A DNA stretch of 26,223 bases from JANRKF01 sp964518725 (GTDB lineage: Bacteria > Pseudomonadota > Alphaproteobacteria > Rickettsiales > SXRF01), in contig CAZFKP010000027.1 in the NCBI GenBank assembly GCA_964518725.1, positions 1 to 26,223 on the forward strand, read 5' to 3'. A program made the translations under genes and the position numbers. Under the pieces are notes generated by a model. It had not been told where the DNA came from. It searched no databases and saw nothing but the letters and a program-made list of their open reading frames with translations. This document shows positions 1 through 7,527 of the stretch, in pieces. Each line of letters starts with the position of its first letter. The stretch's first letter is position 1.

Positions 1-222
1 CTCTCCCCCACGGGGAGAGGGCGGGGTGAGGGGGTCTTGCTGCCTCACCACCTGCCTCCGGTTTTTTATGGCTCGTCATTGCGACCGCGAGCGTACGCGA
101 AGCAATCCAGACTTTGAATATGGATGGAGGGCATGGGACAAATGGATTGCCACGTCGGCTCCGCCTCCTCGCAATGACGATGGCATCCGCCTCGCTGTTC
201 ACCCTCTCCACGGGGAGAAGGA
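1..222. repeat. Intergenic palindromic repeats (CTCTCC/GGGGAG and CGTCATTGCGA types)
   Basis: No gene is supported here. Bases 1-19 form a hairpin (CTCTCCCC, 3-nt spacer, GGGGAGAG). A degenerate second copy of the same motif lies near 203-221. Between them, 73-180 is a larger imperfect inverted repeat: TCGTCATTGCGA at 73-84 pairs with TCGCAATGACGA at 169-180, and GCAATCCA at 102-109 pairs with TGGATTGC at 143-150. Both motifs resemble dispersed intergenic repeats found in many bacterial genomes, which is recollection and not a search result. The element is MITE- or REP-like and has no ORF of its own. Confidence 0.6.
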
Positions 223-233
223 ACGGGAGCCGC

Positions 234-563
234 TTAGGCGGCCACGCCCTTATCTTTCAAAAGCTGCTCAAGTTCACCGGTCTGGTACATTTCGCGCACG
301 ATGTCGCAGCCGCCGATGAATTCACCTTTCACAAAAAGCTGCGGAATGGTCGGCCAGTTGTTGAATGCCTTGATTCCTTCGCGGATGTGCTGGTCGGCCA
401 GCACATCAATATCCTTGAAGTTTGTCACGCCCGCACGCTCCAGCACTTGCACGACGGTTGCCGAAAATCCGCATTGCGGAATTTTTTTTGTGCCTTTCAT
501 GTAGAGCACCACATCGTTTTCGCGGAGGTCTTTTTCGATGGTTTCAAAGATCGGGTTGGTCAT
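234..563 (-). CDS. grxD: Monothiol glutaredoxin, Grx4/GrxD family
   Basis: This 109-residue protein has the length and layout of a single-domain monothiol glutaredoxin. The active-site CGFS is at residues 31-34, preceded by the KGTKKIPQ glutathione-binding segment. Further on are WPTIPQLF and GGCD, the usual thioredoxin-fold cis-Pro and GSH-contacting motifs. Family members bind a glutathione-ligated [2Fe-2S] cluster, usually with BolA, and act in cytoplasmic Fe-S delivery and iron sensing. The start ATG has a GAGGA Shine-Dalgarno 6-7 bases upstream. A promoter with TTGCAA and TAGAAT boxes lies at 597-625. The gene is divergent from a Fur-box-controlled iron-uptake operon, which fits an iron-related role. 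No bolA is visible in the window. Confidence 0.95.
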   Translation of the reverse strand: MTNPIFETIEKDLRENDVVLYMKGTKKIPQCGFSATVVQVLERAGVTNFKDIDVLADQHIREGIKAFNNWPTIPQLFVKGEFIGGCDIVREMYQTGELEQLLKDKGVAA

Positions 564-596
564 GGCGTTTCCTCAGGTTTTAATGGTTGACGGCAG

Positions 597-625
597 ATTC
601 TAGGGGAGGATACGCCAACTTGCAA
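597..625 (-). promoter_or_regulatory. Predicted sigma70-type promoter for the glutaredoxin gene
   Basis: On the minus strand, TTGCAA (620-625) and TAGAAT (597-602) are separated by exactly 17 bases. Transcription would start near 590, giving a leader of about 27 nt before the ATG at 563. It is back-to-back with the promoter at 634-662. Confidence 0.55.
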
Positions 626-633
626 TATGCGGC

Positions 634-662
634 TTGACTTGGTTGTTGAGAATGATTATCAT
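634..662 (+). promoter_or_regulatory. Predicted promoter of the cupredoxin-FTR1 operon
   Basis: TTGACT (634-639) and TATCAT (657-662) are separated by 17 bases. The expected transcript start is near 669, about 20 nt before the ATG at 688. The -10 box lies inside the Fur-like palindrome at 648-666, so repression by occlusion is expected. Confidence 0.65.
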
Positions 663-666
663 TAGC
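648..666. promoter_or_regulatory. Fur box
   Basis: GAGAATGATTATCATTAGC matches the classical 19-bp Fur consensus at 16 of 19 positions and is strongly palindromic. It overlaps the -10 box of the iron-uptake promoter. Fur with Fe(II) would be expected to repress the operon in iron-replete cells. The site is of the gammaproteobacterial Fur type and not an Irr or RirA-type box. Confidence 0.8.
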
Positions 667-687
667 GCATCAACCAAAGGGAGATTT

Positions 688-1017
688 ATGCAATTACGTG
701 CTTTTTACCTTGTTCCCGCGCTGGTGTGCGTGGCAGCGGCGGCTTACGCGGAAGTTCCAAAATATGAAATCACCATCAAGGATCACAAGTTTACGCCGGA
801 TGTGGTCGAAATTCCCGCCGATACGAAAGTAAAGCTCATTGTAAAGAATGAGGATACGACGCCGGAAGAATTTGAAAGCCATGATTTCAAACGCGAGAAA
901 ATCATCCCCGGCGGCAAGACCGCAACTATCTTGGTGGAACCATTAAAGCCCGGTGAGTATAAATTCTTCGGTGAGTTCAATGAAAAAACCGCACAAGGCA
1001 AATTAGTCGTCAAATGA
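688..1017 (+). CDS. Periplasmic cupredoxin-domain protein, iron-uptake partner of FTR1
   Basis: This 109-residue protein has a signal peptide (cleavage after AAAAYA, near residue 21) followed by a single cupredoxin-like domain. Visible pieces are an ITIKDHKFTPDVVEIPA strand, a central EEFESHDF segment, and the C-terminal PGGKTATILV and LKPGEYKFFGEF. The domain resembles the cupredoxin part of EfeO and the small cupredoxins encoded beside FTR1 permeases. It probably binds metal in the periplasm and hands or oxidises iron for the permease; this is inference. I chose ATG 688, which has GGGAG just upstream; an in-frame extension to the TTG at 634 would run through the promoter. Its stop overlaps the start of the permease gene (ATGA), indicating translational coupling. 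Confidence 0.85.
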   Translation: MQLRAFYLVPALVCVAAAAYAEVPKYEITIKDHKFTPDVVEIPADTKVKLIVKNEDTTPEEFESHDFKREKIIPGGKTATILVEPLKPGEYKFFGEFNEKTAQGKLVVK

Positions 1018-1931
1018 TCCCGAGTTTTATTATTATTTTTCGCGAGGTGCTGGAAATCGCGATTATTCTTTCCATCATCATGGCGGCGACGCGCGGCATC
1101 GCTGGGCGCGGCTATTATGTCGGGCTGGGCATTGGTGGCGGAGTGGCGGGTGCAGCTGTGGTGGCGGCGTTTGCCGGGGCGATCACCGAAGCGATGGATG
1201 GCATGGGGCAGGAAATGTTCAATGGTGTGGTGCTCCTGCTTGCGGCACTGATGATCGGTTGGACGACGGTGTGGATGCAGACGCATGGGCGCGAGCTTTC
1301 ACAGCGTATCAAGCAGGTCGGCGAGTCAGTGCGTGAGGGCAGGGTGCCGTTGTATTCGGTATCGGTGGTGGTGGCACTCGCCATGTGGCGCGAAGGGGCG
1401 GAGATTGTGTTGTTCATGACGGGTATTCTCAGTACCAGCGAAGAAACGCTGTTGGCCATTATGGGGGGAGCTTTTGCGGGTGCATTGCTTGCGGCGGCGA
1501 TTGGCGGTGCTATCTATGTGGGGCTCATCAAGCTTTCGAGCAAATATCTCTTCAGTGTGACCAATGCCCTGCTGATTATGCTCGCGTCCGGCATGGCGGC
1601 GGCTGGCGCTGGTTATCTTGTGGCGGCGGATGTATTGCCGGCTCTGGTTTCAGAAGTCTGGGACAGCTCGGCCATTCTTTCCGAAGGTTCGCTGTTTGGG
1701 AAAATCCTGCATGCCATGCTCGGTTATTCCGAGCGCCCATCGGGCATTCAGCTGGTGTTCTATGTGGGCATGCTGGTGGCGATCCTGTTGGTGCTGCGTT
1801 TGCGTCGGGCGGGGATTGCGCTCATTACCCCGCGCAGCATTGCAGCGGCGGCGGTGGCCGTGCTGGCGCTTGTGACCAGCCAGCAGGCGAATGCCGCGTT
1901 TGTGATTGATTTCCTCGGGAATATGGTATAA
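1014..1931 (+). CDS. FTR1/EfeU-family high-affinity iron permease
   Basis: This is a 305-residue polytopic inner-membrane protein with about seven hydrophobic helices. Two copies of the family's REGxE iron-binding motif are visible: REVLE at residues 10-14 in the first helix (the Gly is replaced by Val) and REGAE at 126-130. Homologues import Fe(III) or oxidised iron across the membrane, typically with a cupredoxin or multicopper partner. The start overlaps the stop of the cupredoxin gene by four bases. Both lie behind the Fur-box promoter, so iron-starvation induction is expected. The stop codon lies inside a strong -10 box that probably serves tRNA-Cys. No EfeB-like peroxidase is encoded here. 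Confidence 0.92.
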   Translation: MIPSFIIIFREVLEIAIILSIIMAATRGIAGRGYYVGLGIGGGVAGAAVVAAFAGAITEAMDGMGQEMFNGVVLLLAALMIGWTTVWMQTHGRELSQRIKQVGESVREGRVPLYSVSVVVALAMWREGAEIVLFMTGILSTSEETLLAIMGGAFAGALLAAAIGGAIYVGLIKLSSKYLFSVTNALLIMLASGMAAAGAGYLVAADVLPALVSEVWDSSAILSEGSLFGKILHAMLGYSERPSGIQLVFYVGMLVAILLVLRLRRAGIALITPRSIAAAAVAVLALVTSQQANAAFVIDFLGNMV

Positions 1932-1932
1932 T
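1924..1932 (+). promoter_or_regulatory. Extended -10 promoter of tRNA-Cys overlapping the permease stop codon
   Basis: TGG immediately followed by TATAAT (1927-1932) is a perfect -10 box with an extended TGn motif. A TTGATT at 1906-1911 could be a short-spaced -35. The tRNA begins 18 nt downstream. The TAA stop of the permease gene (1929-1931) is embedded in the -10 box. Confidence 0.6.
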
Positions 1933-1950
1933 CCAGCATCCCTTGGGAAT

Positions 1951-2024
1951 GGCTGGTTAGCAAAGTGGTAATGCACGGGACTGCAAATCCTGCACCGGGA
2001 GTTCGATTCTCCCACCGGCCTCCA
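1951..2024 (+). tRNA. tRNA-Cys(GCA)
   Basis: This is a 74-nt cloverleaf with encoded CCA. The acceptor strands GGCTGGT and ACCGGCC pair, the anticodon GCA is at 1983-1985, the T-arm contains GTTCGATTC, and the discriminator base is T (U), as expected for Cys. It starts 19 nt after the iron permease gene and may be made both from its own promoter and by read-through. Confidence 0.95.
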
Positions 2025-2060
2025 ATCCCCCCTTCATTTCACATCATCCCTATTTTTCAG

Positions 2061-2088
2061 TTGCGGTGGGGTTTGGCGCCGATATAGT
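2061..2088 (+). promoter_or_regulatory. Predicted promoter giving a leaderless SPOR-protein mRNA
   Basis: TTGCGG (2061-2066) and TATAGT (2083-2088) are separated by 16 bases. The expected start site coincides with the ATG at 2095, and there is no Shine-Dalgarno in the bases before that ATG, which suggests a leaderless transcript. Confidence 0.45.
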
Positions 2089-2094
2089 GCCCTC

Positions 2095-3270
2095 ATGAAA
2101 TCACGCATTTTCCCCTTGTTGGTGGCAACCTGCCTGTCCTGCGCTTCGGCGCAGGCGGAGGAGTTTTATGTCGAGCTTGGCCGCACCGGCAGCGACTCCG
2201 ATGCGAAGGCGATGTGGGAAGAAATTAAGGGACAGCATGCGTTCCTTACAGAGTATGATGTGTTCCCCAACCAGATACTGCAGACGGATGGGACATTCAC
2301 CTTCCGCGTGCAGGCTGGCCCCATGCTCGATAAACGTGAAGCGCAGCGTGTCTGCAACCGCCTCTTCCGGCGCAAGGTGTCGTGCTTTGTGATAGAAGGG
2401 TTTGACCCGAAAAACGCGCCGACGTTCTCCGATACGAATAAGAGCCTGCCTGTGCCGCTGGTGAAGCAGGATTTTGCCTTACCATGGCTGGCCTCGGCGC
2501 CGGTGGTTGCGCCGCCGCCTGAAGTTGCAGAAGCGCCGCCGCGTGCCGATATTAACGCAAAAGCAAAAGTGGACGTTGCGGAAGCGATTCCGGTACCGGT
2601 GACGGCAGGCGATACGCAGGTGACGGTCGGCGATGCCTTTGAGGTGGCTGATGCGAGCGGCCAGCCCTCGATTGAAATGGCGCCGGAGGCATTGAAGCAG
2701 CCGGGTTGGGTGAGTGTGCAGCCGTTTTTGGACGAACAGCGCGCCCGCAGCTATTGGAGCGAGCTGCGCGGCAAGTTGCCACGGGCGCAACGCGGGCTTG
2801 AGGTGCGGGTGATCCATCCGGTTGTGTCGCATGACATCCCGAAGGTTATTCTGTCGCTCGGTACGTTTGAGTCAGAGTCCGATGCCGTGGCGTTCTGTAA
2901 GGAATATGTGCCGTCGTCGACCTATCTGGAATGCCGTTTTTCCAGCCAGCCGCCGGAAGGCGAGGAGCCTGCGGCGTCGCCGGAGAGCCTGCCGGTGAGC
3001 GCACGCGATGTGCCGGGCAGCGAATATTCGCTCTACTGGGTCGAGGTGTTGAGCGAGGCAAGTCAGGATAAGGCGCTGGAGAAATGGGAGCGTATCCGTA
3101 CGGATAACGACGATTTGTTGGCGGATGTCCGCAGCCAGATCACGACGTCGTTTTCCAGCCCGGGAAGGTATGCGGTGCGGATCGGGCCGATCAAATCTAA
3201 AACCAAGGCAGGCACGCTGTGCGATGCGCTGAAAGCCCGCCGTCTTACCTGCAAACTCACGACGCTTTGA
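2095..3270 (+). CDS. Secreted protein with three SPOR-like domains
   Basis: This 391-residue protein has a signal peptide (cleavage after SAQA, about residue 21) and three related modules of about 80 residues. They span about 23-102, about 204-281 and about 310-391. Each begins with a YxVELG, WVSVQPF or YWVEVLSE strand and ends in the conserved xRxGPxxxxxxAxxxCxxL pattern and a short strand. The second module is the most degenerate. An Ala/Pro-rich linker (about 130-200) separates the first two. SPOR domains bind denuded septal peptidoglycan, so a periplasmic cell-wall or division-site role is likely. The SPOR assignment comes from pattern and size; triple tandem SPOR with no enzymatic or membrane domain is less usual. 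No Shine-Dalgarno precedes the ATG. Confidence 0.7.
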   Translation: MKSRIFPLLVATCLSCASAQAEEFYVELGRTGSDSDAKAMWEEIKGQHAFLTEYDVFPNQILQTDGTFTFRVQAGPMLDKREAQRVCNRLFRRKVSCFVIEGFDPKNAPTFSDTNKSLPVPLVKQDFALPWLASAPVVAPPPEVAEAPPRADINAKAKVDVAEAIPVPVTAGDTQVTVGDAFEVADASGQPSIEMAPEALKQPGWVSVQPFLDEQRARSYWSELRGKLPRAQRGLEVRVIHPVVSHDIPKVILSLGTFESESDAVAFCKEYVPSSTYLECRFSSQPPEGEEPAASPESLPVSARDVPGSEYSLYWVEVLSEASQDKALEKWERIRTDNDDLLADVRSQITTSFSSPGRYAVRIGPIKSKTKAGTLCDALKARRLTCKLTTL

Positions 3271-3306
3271 CCGCCGCATTTTCTGCTAGCCATCGGTTTT
3301 TCCTTT

Positions 3307-3315
3307 TGCTATACA
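3307..3315 (+). promoter_or_regulatory. Candidate extended -10 promoter for tRNA-Asn
   Basis: TGC followed by TATACA (3310-3315) lies 39 nt upstream of tRNA-Asn. There is no convincing -35 box, so this is a weak call based on the extended -10 pattern and position. Confidence 0.35.
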
Positions 3316-3353
3316 AGCGCTCCTCATGGTTGTGGGGAGTTTACCGACGGTAT

Positions 3354-3428
3354 TCCGCGATAGCTCAGCGGTAGAGCATCCGACTGTTAATCGGACGGTC
3401 GCTGGTTCGAATCCAGCTCGCGGAGCCA
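3354..3428 (+). tRNA. tRNA-Asn(GTT)
   Basis: This is a 75-nt cloverleaf with encoded CCA. The acceptor strands TCCGCGA and TCGCGGA pair, the anticodon GTT is at 3386-3388 in loop CTGTTAA, the T-arm is GGTTCGAATCC, and the discriminator is G. The terminator hairpin begins within its last four bases. Confidence 0.96.
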
Positions 3429-3464
3429 GTAAAAAAGCCACCTAAGGGTGGCTTTTTTACTGGC
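3425..3464. terminator. Bidirectional intrinsic terminator after tRNA-Asn
   Basis: This is a perfect 18-bp inverted repeat with a 4-nt TAAG loop. The GC-rich core GCCACC/GGTGGC is flanked by A6 and T6, so it can terminate transcription in both directions. The outer GCCA of the stem is the 3' end of tRNA-Asn itself. Confidence 0.9.
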
Positions 3465-3584
3465 TGGGTAGCGTGGCGCAAAAAAAATCAAAAAAATGCA
3501 TTTTCCCCCTTCCGTGACACGCGATATCGCCTCAGGATGGTAGTATTAAGTATGACTTAACCTGTGGGGGGTAGACTCGCCGTT

Positions 3585-5387
3585 ATGAATAAGCTCCGTA
3601 TTATCCGAGGGTTTACGCTGGTGGAAATGTCAGTGGTGCTGGTCGTGATTGCGATCATCACCGGGATGGGCGTTTCCATGGGCGTGGATGTGCTTGACTC
3701 CAGCCGGCGTTCGGCGACCGAGCAGCGCCTGGATGTTATTGAGCAATCCCTGCTTGCGTTCCGCGAGAAGCATGGGCGATTGCCGTGCCCCGGCAGCCCG
3801 ACGTTGGTTACGACGGATGCGAATTTCGGCATTGAGGCGGCGAATGGCGGTACCTGTACCGGTGGCACCCCGGCGGCGCTTGTGACCGTCGATTCCGCGC
3901 TGGTGCCGTATGGCGCGGTGCCGGTCAGGACGCTTGGGCTTTCCAACGAAATGATGCTCGACGGCTGGGGGCGGAAAATTCATTATGAGGTGACTCCGGC
4001 GATGACGGCGGATCATGCGTTCCTCAATTCACAGGTGGGGGATAATTGTTCGCTGACGGTGGTGGATCACTCCGGCGGCAACCTGCCGCACCTCCCGGTG
4101 TATGCGCTGGTGAGCTACGGCAAGAACGGCATTGGTGGCTATCTTCCCGGCGGCACGCAACAGACAGGCGGCACTATTGGCACCGTGGAGCAAACCAATG
4201 TTCGTTCCGGCATTACGTCTCCGACCACCGCTCCAACTATCCAGATCAAAAACGGTGTCATCGGCTCGATTAATACCACGGGCTATTATGACGATCTCGT
4301 ACGATTCAAAGCGCGCTACCAGATGATGGATGATAATGACCGCATGACGCCCCCGTACAAAGGCCCCGAGCTGGTGCTCAGTTACAATACCAGCAGCGGT
4401 GTGCAGATGGTGTATGGCAAGCGCACCTGTGGCGAATACAAGGCGTTTTCCGGCACGGTGCCGTCGGTGGTGGCCGCGGTTCCTCAGTTCATGGCGTTTA
4501 CACCCGGTAATTCACATCTGTTTGCCTACCATACCAACAATTGCAAATTCTACCAGATCAGCGGCACGACGTTGACTGCAGTCAGTTCTGGGACGCCGGT
4601 TCCAAACTGCCCGGCGGCGGCGACCGTTGGTGCAATGGCACAGGGTAATGGCATGCTGGTGCTCAATACGACGGCGTCCCCATACCTGCGGATTTACCGC
4701 ATGGTCGGCACGGGATCGGCAGCAACCTTTGTGGAGCTGGCCAACCCACTGTTTCCAGCCCTTACCACGGCAGCGCCCAACAATGTCTCGTTGTCGGAAA
4801 ATGGGGAATATCTCGCCGTCTCGCGGGTCAACGCCCATAAGGCAATTTATGTGAGGCATGGCGACTATTATACGGCGCTTAATACATCCACCCAGCCCGA
4901 CAATGCCAGCACAGTCTATAGCAATGCCATATCGCCCAATGGAAAATATTATGCCAGCGCCGTTGTATCTGGTGGGGATACGCAGCTTTCCATTTACCGG
5001 AACCTCAACGGTGTCTATTCATTGGTGGGGAGTGCGGTTACGCTCACCGGCCTCACCGCGCCAACCATTATCAGCTTCTCACCTGATTCGTTGTATATCG
5101 CAGTGGGCGGTACCAGTACGACTAATGAAATCTATGTCGTCAACATCAACCCAGCTACCGAAGCGCTTTCCACAGCGCTGTCGCTCGACCTGACCCCGCC
5201 CCCGGTAGCGGCCGCATTTTCAAATGACAGCCGATTCCTGGCCGTTGCGCGAGCTACCACCGGCACCAGCAGCATGGCAATCTTCCGCCGCAGTGGCACG
5301 ACGTTCAACACGACGGCGGACACGTCTTCCCCAAGCTTCACCTTTAATGGGAGCGACAATTCCAATTTTATCGCATTAAGCCGATAA
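3585..5387 (+). CDS. Type IV prepilin-like protein fused to a C-terminal beta-propeller
   Basis: This is a 600-residue protein. From ATG 3585 it starts with a nine-residue basic leader (MNKLRIIRG), then FTLVE and a hydrophobic helix, which is a textbook PilD cleavage and methylation site of type IV pilins and pseudopilins. Residues about 25-285 form a pilin-like or linker region with several Gly/Thr-rich loops and cysteines. From about residue 300 to the end there are six or seven repeats of about 45 residues with the pattern SFSPDSxYIAVGG...IYxxN, typical of WD40/YVTN-like propeller blades. Minor pilins of normal size are about 120-200 residues, so this is exceptionally large. It could be a pilus-tip adhesin or a pseudopilin that displays a propeller. 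No other pilus genes are in the window. An upstream in-frame GTG (3564) would spoil the leader. The 3' end overlaps ispH convergently by 12 bp. Confidence 0.8.
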   Translation: MNKLRIIRGFTLVEMSVVLVVIAIITGMGVSMGVDVLDSSRRSATEQRLDVIEQSLLAFREKHGRLPCPGSPTLVTTDANFGIEAANGGTCTGGTPAALVTVDSALVPYGAVPVRTLGLSNEMMLDGWGRKIHYEVTPAMTADHAFLNSQVGDNCSLTVVDHSGGNLPHLPVYALVSYGKNGIGGYLPGGTQQTGGTIGTVEQTNVRSGITSPTTAPTIQIKNGVIGSINTTGYYDDLVRFKARYQMMDDNDRMTPPYKGPELVLSYNTSSGVQMVYGKRTCGEYKAFSGTVPSVVAAVPQFMAFTPGNSHLFAYHTNNCKFYQISGTTLTAVSSGTPVPNCPAAATVGAMAQGNGMLVLNTTASPYLRIYRMVGTGSAATFVELANPLFPALTTAAPNNVSLSENGEYLAVSRVNAHKAIYVRHGDYYTALNTSTQPDNASTVYSNAISPNGKYYASAVVSGGDTQLSIYRNLNGVYSLVGSAVTLTGLTAPTIISFSPDSLYIAVGGTSTTNEIYVVNINPATEALSTALSLDLTPPPVAAAFSNDSRFLAVARATTGTSSMAIFRRSGTTFNTTADTSSPSFTFNGSDNSNFIALSR

Positions 5388-6332
5388 CAGCTTCTTTTCG
5401 CCGGTGACTTCCGGTGGCAGCTTGAAGCGTGTTTGTTCACGGGCGCCGTCCATGGTGGTCACATGCACCGTCCGGATTTTCCCGATCGCCTCGACCACCC
5501 CCTGCACCAGATGTTCCGGTGCGGAAGCCCCGGCGGTGATACCGACCGATGCAACGGCATCGAACCATCGTGGATCCAGGTTCTTGGCTTCATCAATCAG
5601 GTAGGCGGTGATGCCCATCTCTTCCGCCAGATCGCGCAGGCGGTTGGAGTTGGAACTGTTTTTTGAGCCGATCACCAATAAGAGTTGCACTTGCGCGGCG
5701 AGTTCGCGCACGGCGTTCTGGCGGTTCTGGGTGGCGTAGCAGATGTCGCGCAGTTCGGGGCCGGCAATGGTCGGGAAGCGTACTTTTAACGCGGCAATCA
5801 CCTCCTTGGTGTCATCGACAGACAGCGTTGTCTGGGTGACATAGGCTAGTTTGTCGGGATTGTTGACGATGAGGGTGGCGACATCGCTCGCATTTTCCAC
5901 CAGGTGGATTGTTTGTTTTACTCGTCCGCTGGTGCCTTCCACTTCCGGGTGGCCAGCATGACCGATCAGGATAATTTCGCGGCCTTCGGTTTCGTAACGT
6001 TGTGCTTCCTTGTGCACCTTGGTAACGAGCGGGCAGGTGGCGTCAATCACCGGTAACTCACGCAGGCGCGCTTCGTTTTCCACTTTTTCCGAAATGCCGT
6101 GCGCCGAAAACACGGTGATCGCTCCATCCGGGATTTCTGATACATCGTCCACGAAGACGACGCCGCGCGCGCGCATATCCTCAACCACCCATTTATTATG
6201 GACGATTTCATGGCGCACATAGACCGGCGCGCCATACATTTCCAAGGCCTTGTCGACGATTTCGATCGCTCGGTCGACGCCCGCGCAGAAACCTCGCGGC
6301 TGGGCGAGGATAATGGACAGTGTGTCGGTCAT
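5376..6332 (-). CDS. ispH: 4-hydroxy-3-methylbut-2-enyl diphosphate reductase
   Basis: IspH (LytB) catalyses the last step of the non-mevalonate isoprenoid pathway, reducing HMBPP to IPP and DMAPP with a [4Fe-4S] cluster. The 318-residue sequence carries the three cluster cysteines C16 (PRGFCAGVDRA), C100 (DATCPLV) and C198 (ICYATQ). It also has the substrate-binding histidines H45, H78 and H128 and the catalytic E130 (HPEVEG). Length and residue spacing match the bacterial family over the full protein. The start ATG overlaps the zapE stop by four bases, so the two are translationally coupled in an operon reading leftward. Confidence 0.98.
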   Translation of the reverse strand: MTDTLSIILAQPRGFCAGVDRAIEIVDKALEMYGAPVYVRHEIVHNKWVVEDMRARGVVFVDDVSEIPDGAITVFSAHGISEKVENEARLRELPVIDATCPLVTKVHKEAQRYETEGREIILIGHAGHPEVEGTSGRVKQTIHLVENASDVATLIVNNPDKLAYVTQTTLSVDDTKEVIAALKVRFPTIAGPELRDICYATQNRQNAVRELAAQVQLLLVIGSKNSSNSNRLRDLAEEMGITAYLIDEAKNLDPRWFDAVASVGITAGASAPEHLVQGVVEAIGKIRTVHVTTMDGAREQTRFKLPPEVTGEKKLLSA

Positions 6333-7468
6333 AGCCGTTCTTTCTCAAGGTAGTTCGACGATTGCATTTCGACCAGCCGCGACACGGTGCGGGCGAATTC
6401 AAATGCGCCGTCGCCGTCGGTATAGATACCTTCCGGTGCCGTTGCTGAAGTACAGATGAGTTTGATTTTGCGTTCGTACAGTGTGTCGACGAACGTTACA
6501 AAGCGTTTTGCTTCATTGCGTTTTTCGGGAGGAAGTGCCGGGATATCAGTCAGAATCACCGTATCCAGGCGGTTGGCAAGTGCCAGGTAGTCGGCGGCAC
6601 CCAGTGGTTGCTCGCAGAGTTCGCGGAAGGTAAAGCGTCCAATGCCATCGCCATACGACATGAAATTGAGGCTGCGACCCTGCACGACGATCAGATCGTA
6701 ATCCGGTTTGTTTTTTGCATTGAGCAGCTCAAGGATTTCGGTGATGAAGGTTTCTGCGCCGGTGCCGTGGCCGATGTGGAAAATCTTGTGTAGGCTTTTT
6801 AATTGCAGGTAGCGGTAATCGGAGGGGCTGGCCAGTGAGATCACTTCCATTTTCTCTTTCAGCAGGGCGATGAATTTATTGAAGCGCTCGCGCTGTATGC
6901 CGCCAGTGTAGAGCGAGGCGGGCGGGTGGTTTGAGGTGCTGACAATCACCACGCCGGCGGCAAACAACGCTTCAAACAGCCTGAACAGCAGCGTGGCATC
7001 TGCGACATCGGTGGCTTGTAATTCATCGAAGCACAGCAGGGATGTTTGTTTGGCGATGTCGCGAGCGAGCAATGCTACAGGATCAGTGCCGCTCTTGCCG
7101 CGATCACCGCCAGTGCGGAAAAAATGCAGCCGGCTATGGACTTCCTGCATAAAGGCGTGAAAATGGACGCGCCGTTTATTGGTGGTGGTGGCGGCGTAAA
7201 AAAACAAATCCATCAGCATGGATTTTCCGCGCCCGACGCCGCCCCAGATATAGACATTTATTTTTTCATCCGGTGGCAATCCCAGGCCAAAGAATTTATG
7301 AAATGCGCCGGTGGTTTCGTTGACATGCGCGAGCGTGCGTTCAAGGCGTGCGATGACGTTGCGCTGTGCCGGATCGTCGACAATCAGCCCGGCCTCAACG
7401 CGCGCTTCATACGCGGTTAGGATCGGCGACGGGGTGGGGTCAGCGGCTGCTTGCTTTTTTTTACGCAT
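6329..7468 (-). CDS. zapE: Cell division protein ZapE (AFG1-like AAA ATPase)
   Basis: This is a 379-residue ATPase of the AFG1/ZapE family. Walker A is GGVGRGKS at 76-83 and Walker B is LLCFDE ending at D148-E149. Other family landmarks are the VHFHAFMQEVH segment after Walker A and the QATDVADATLL segment after Walker B. In E. coli ZapE binds FtsZ and destabilises Z-ring polymers late in division; the mitochondrial homologue Lace1/Afg1 supports inner-membrane protein turnover. It is the first gene of a minus-strand pair with ispH and is divergent from panC. The Shine-Dalgarno is weak. Known alphaproteobacterial neighbours such as mdh or sdh genes are not seen here. Confidence 0.95.
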   Translation of the reverse strand: MRKKKQAAADPTPSPILTAYEARVEAGLIVDDPAQRNVIARLERTLAHVNETTGAFHKFFGLGLPPDEKINVYIWGGVGRGKSMLMDLFFYAATTTNKRRVHFHAFMQEVHSRLHFFRTGGDRGKSGTDPVALLARDIAKQTSLLCFDELQATDVADATLLFRLFEALFAAGVVIVSTSNHPPASLYTGGIQRERFNKFIALLKEKMEVISLASPSDYRYLQLKSLHKIFHIGHGTGAETFITEILELLNAKNKPDYDLIVVQGRSLNFMSYGDGIGRFTFRELCEQPLGAADYLALANRLDTVILTDIPALPPEKRNEAKRFVTFVDTLYERKIKLICTSATAPEGIYTDGDGAFEFARTVSRLVEMQSSNYLEKERL

Positions 7469-7527
7469 TACTTTAGAGGTTTCTCGTAATTAAACAGGTC
7501 ATTTTTTATAGCGTAGGCGGTTGTTTG

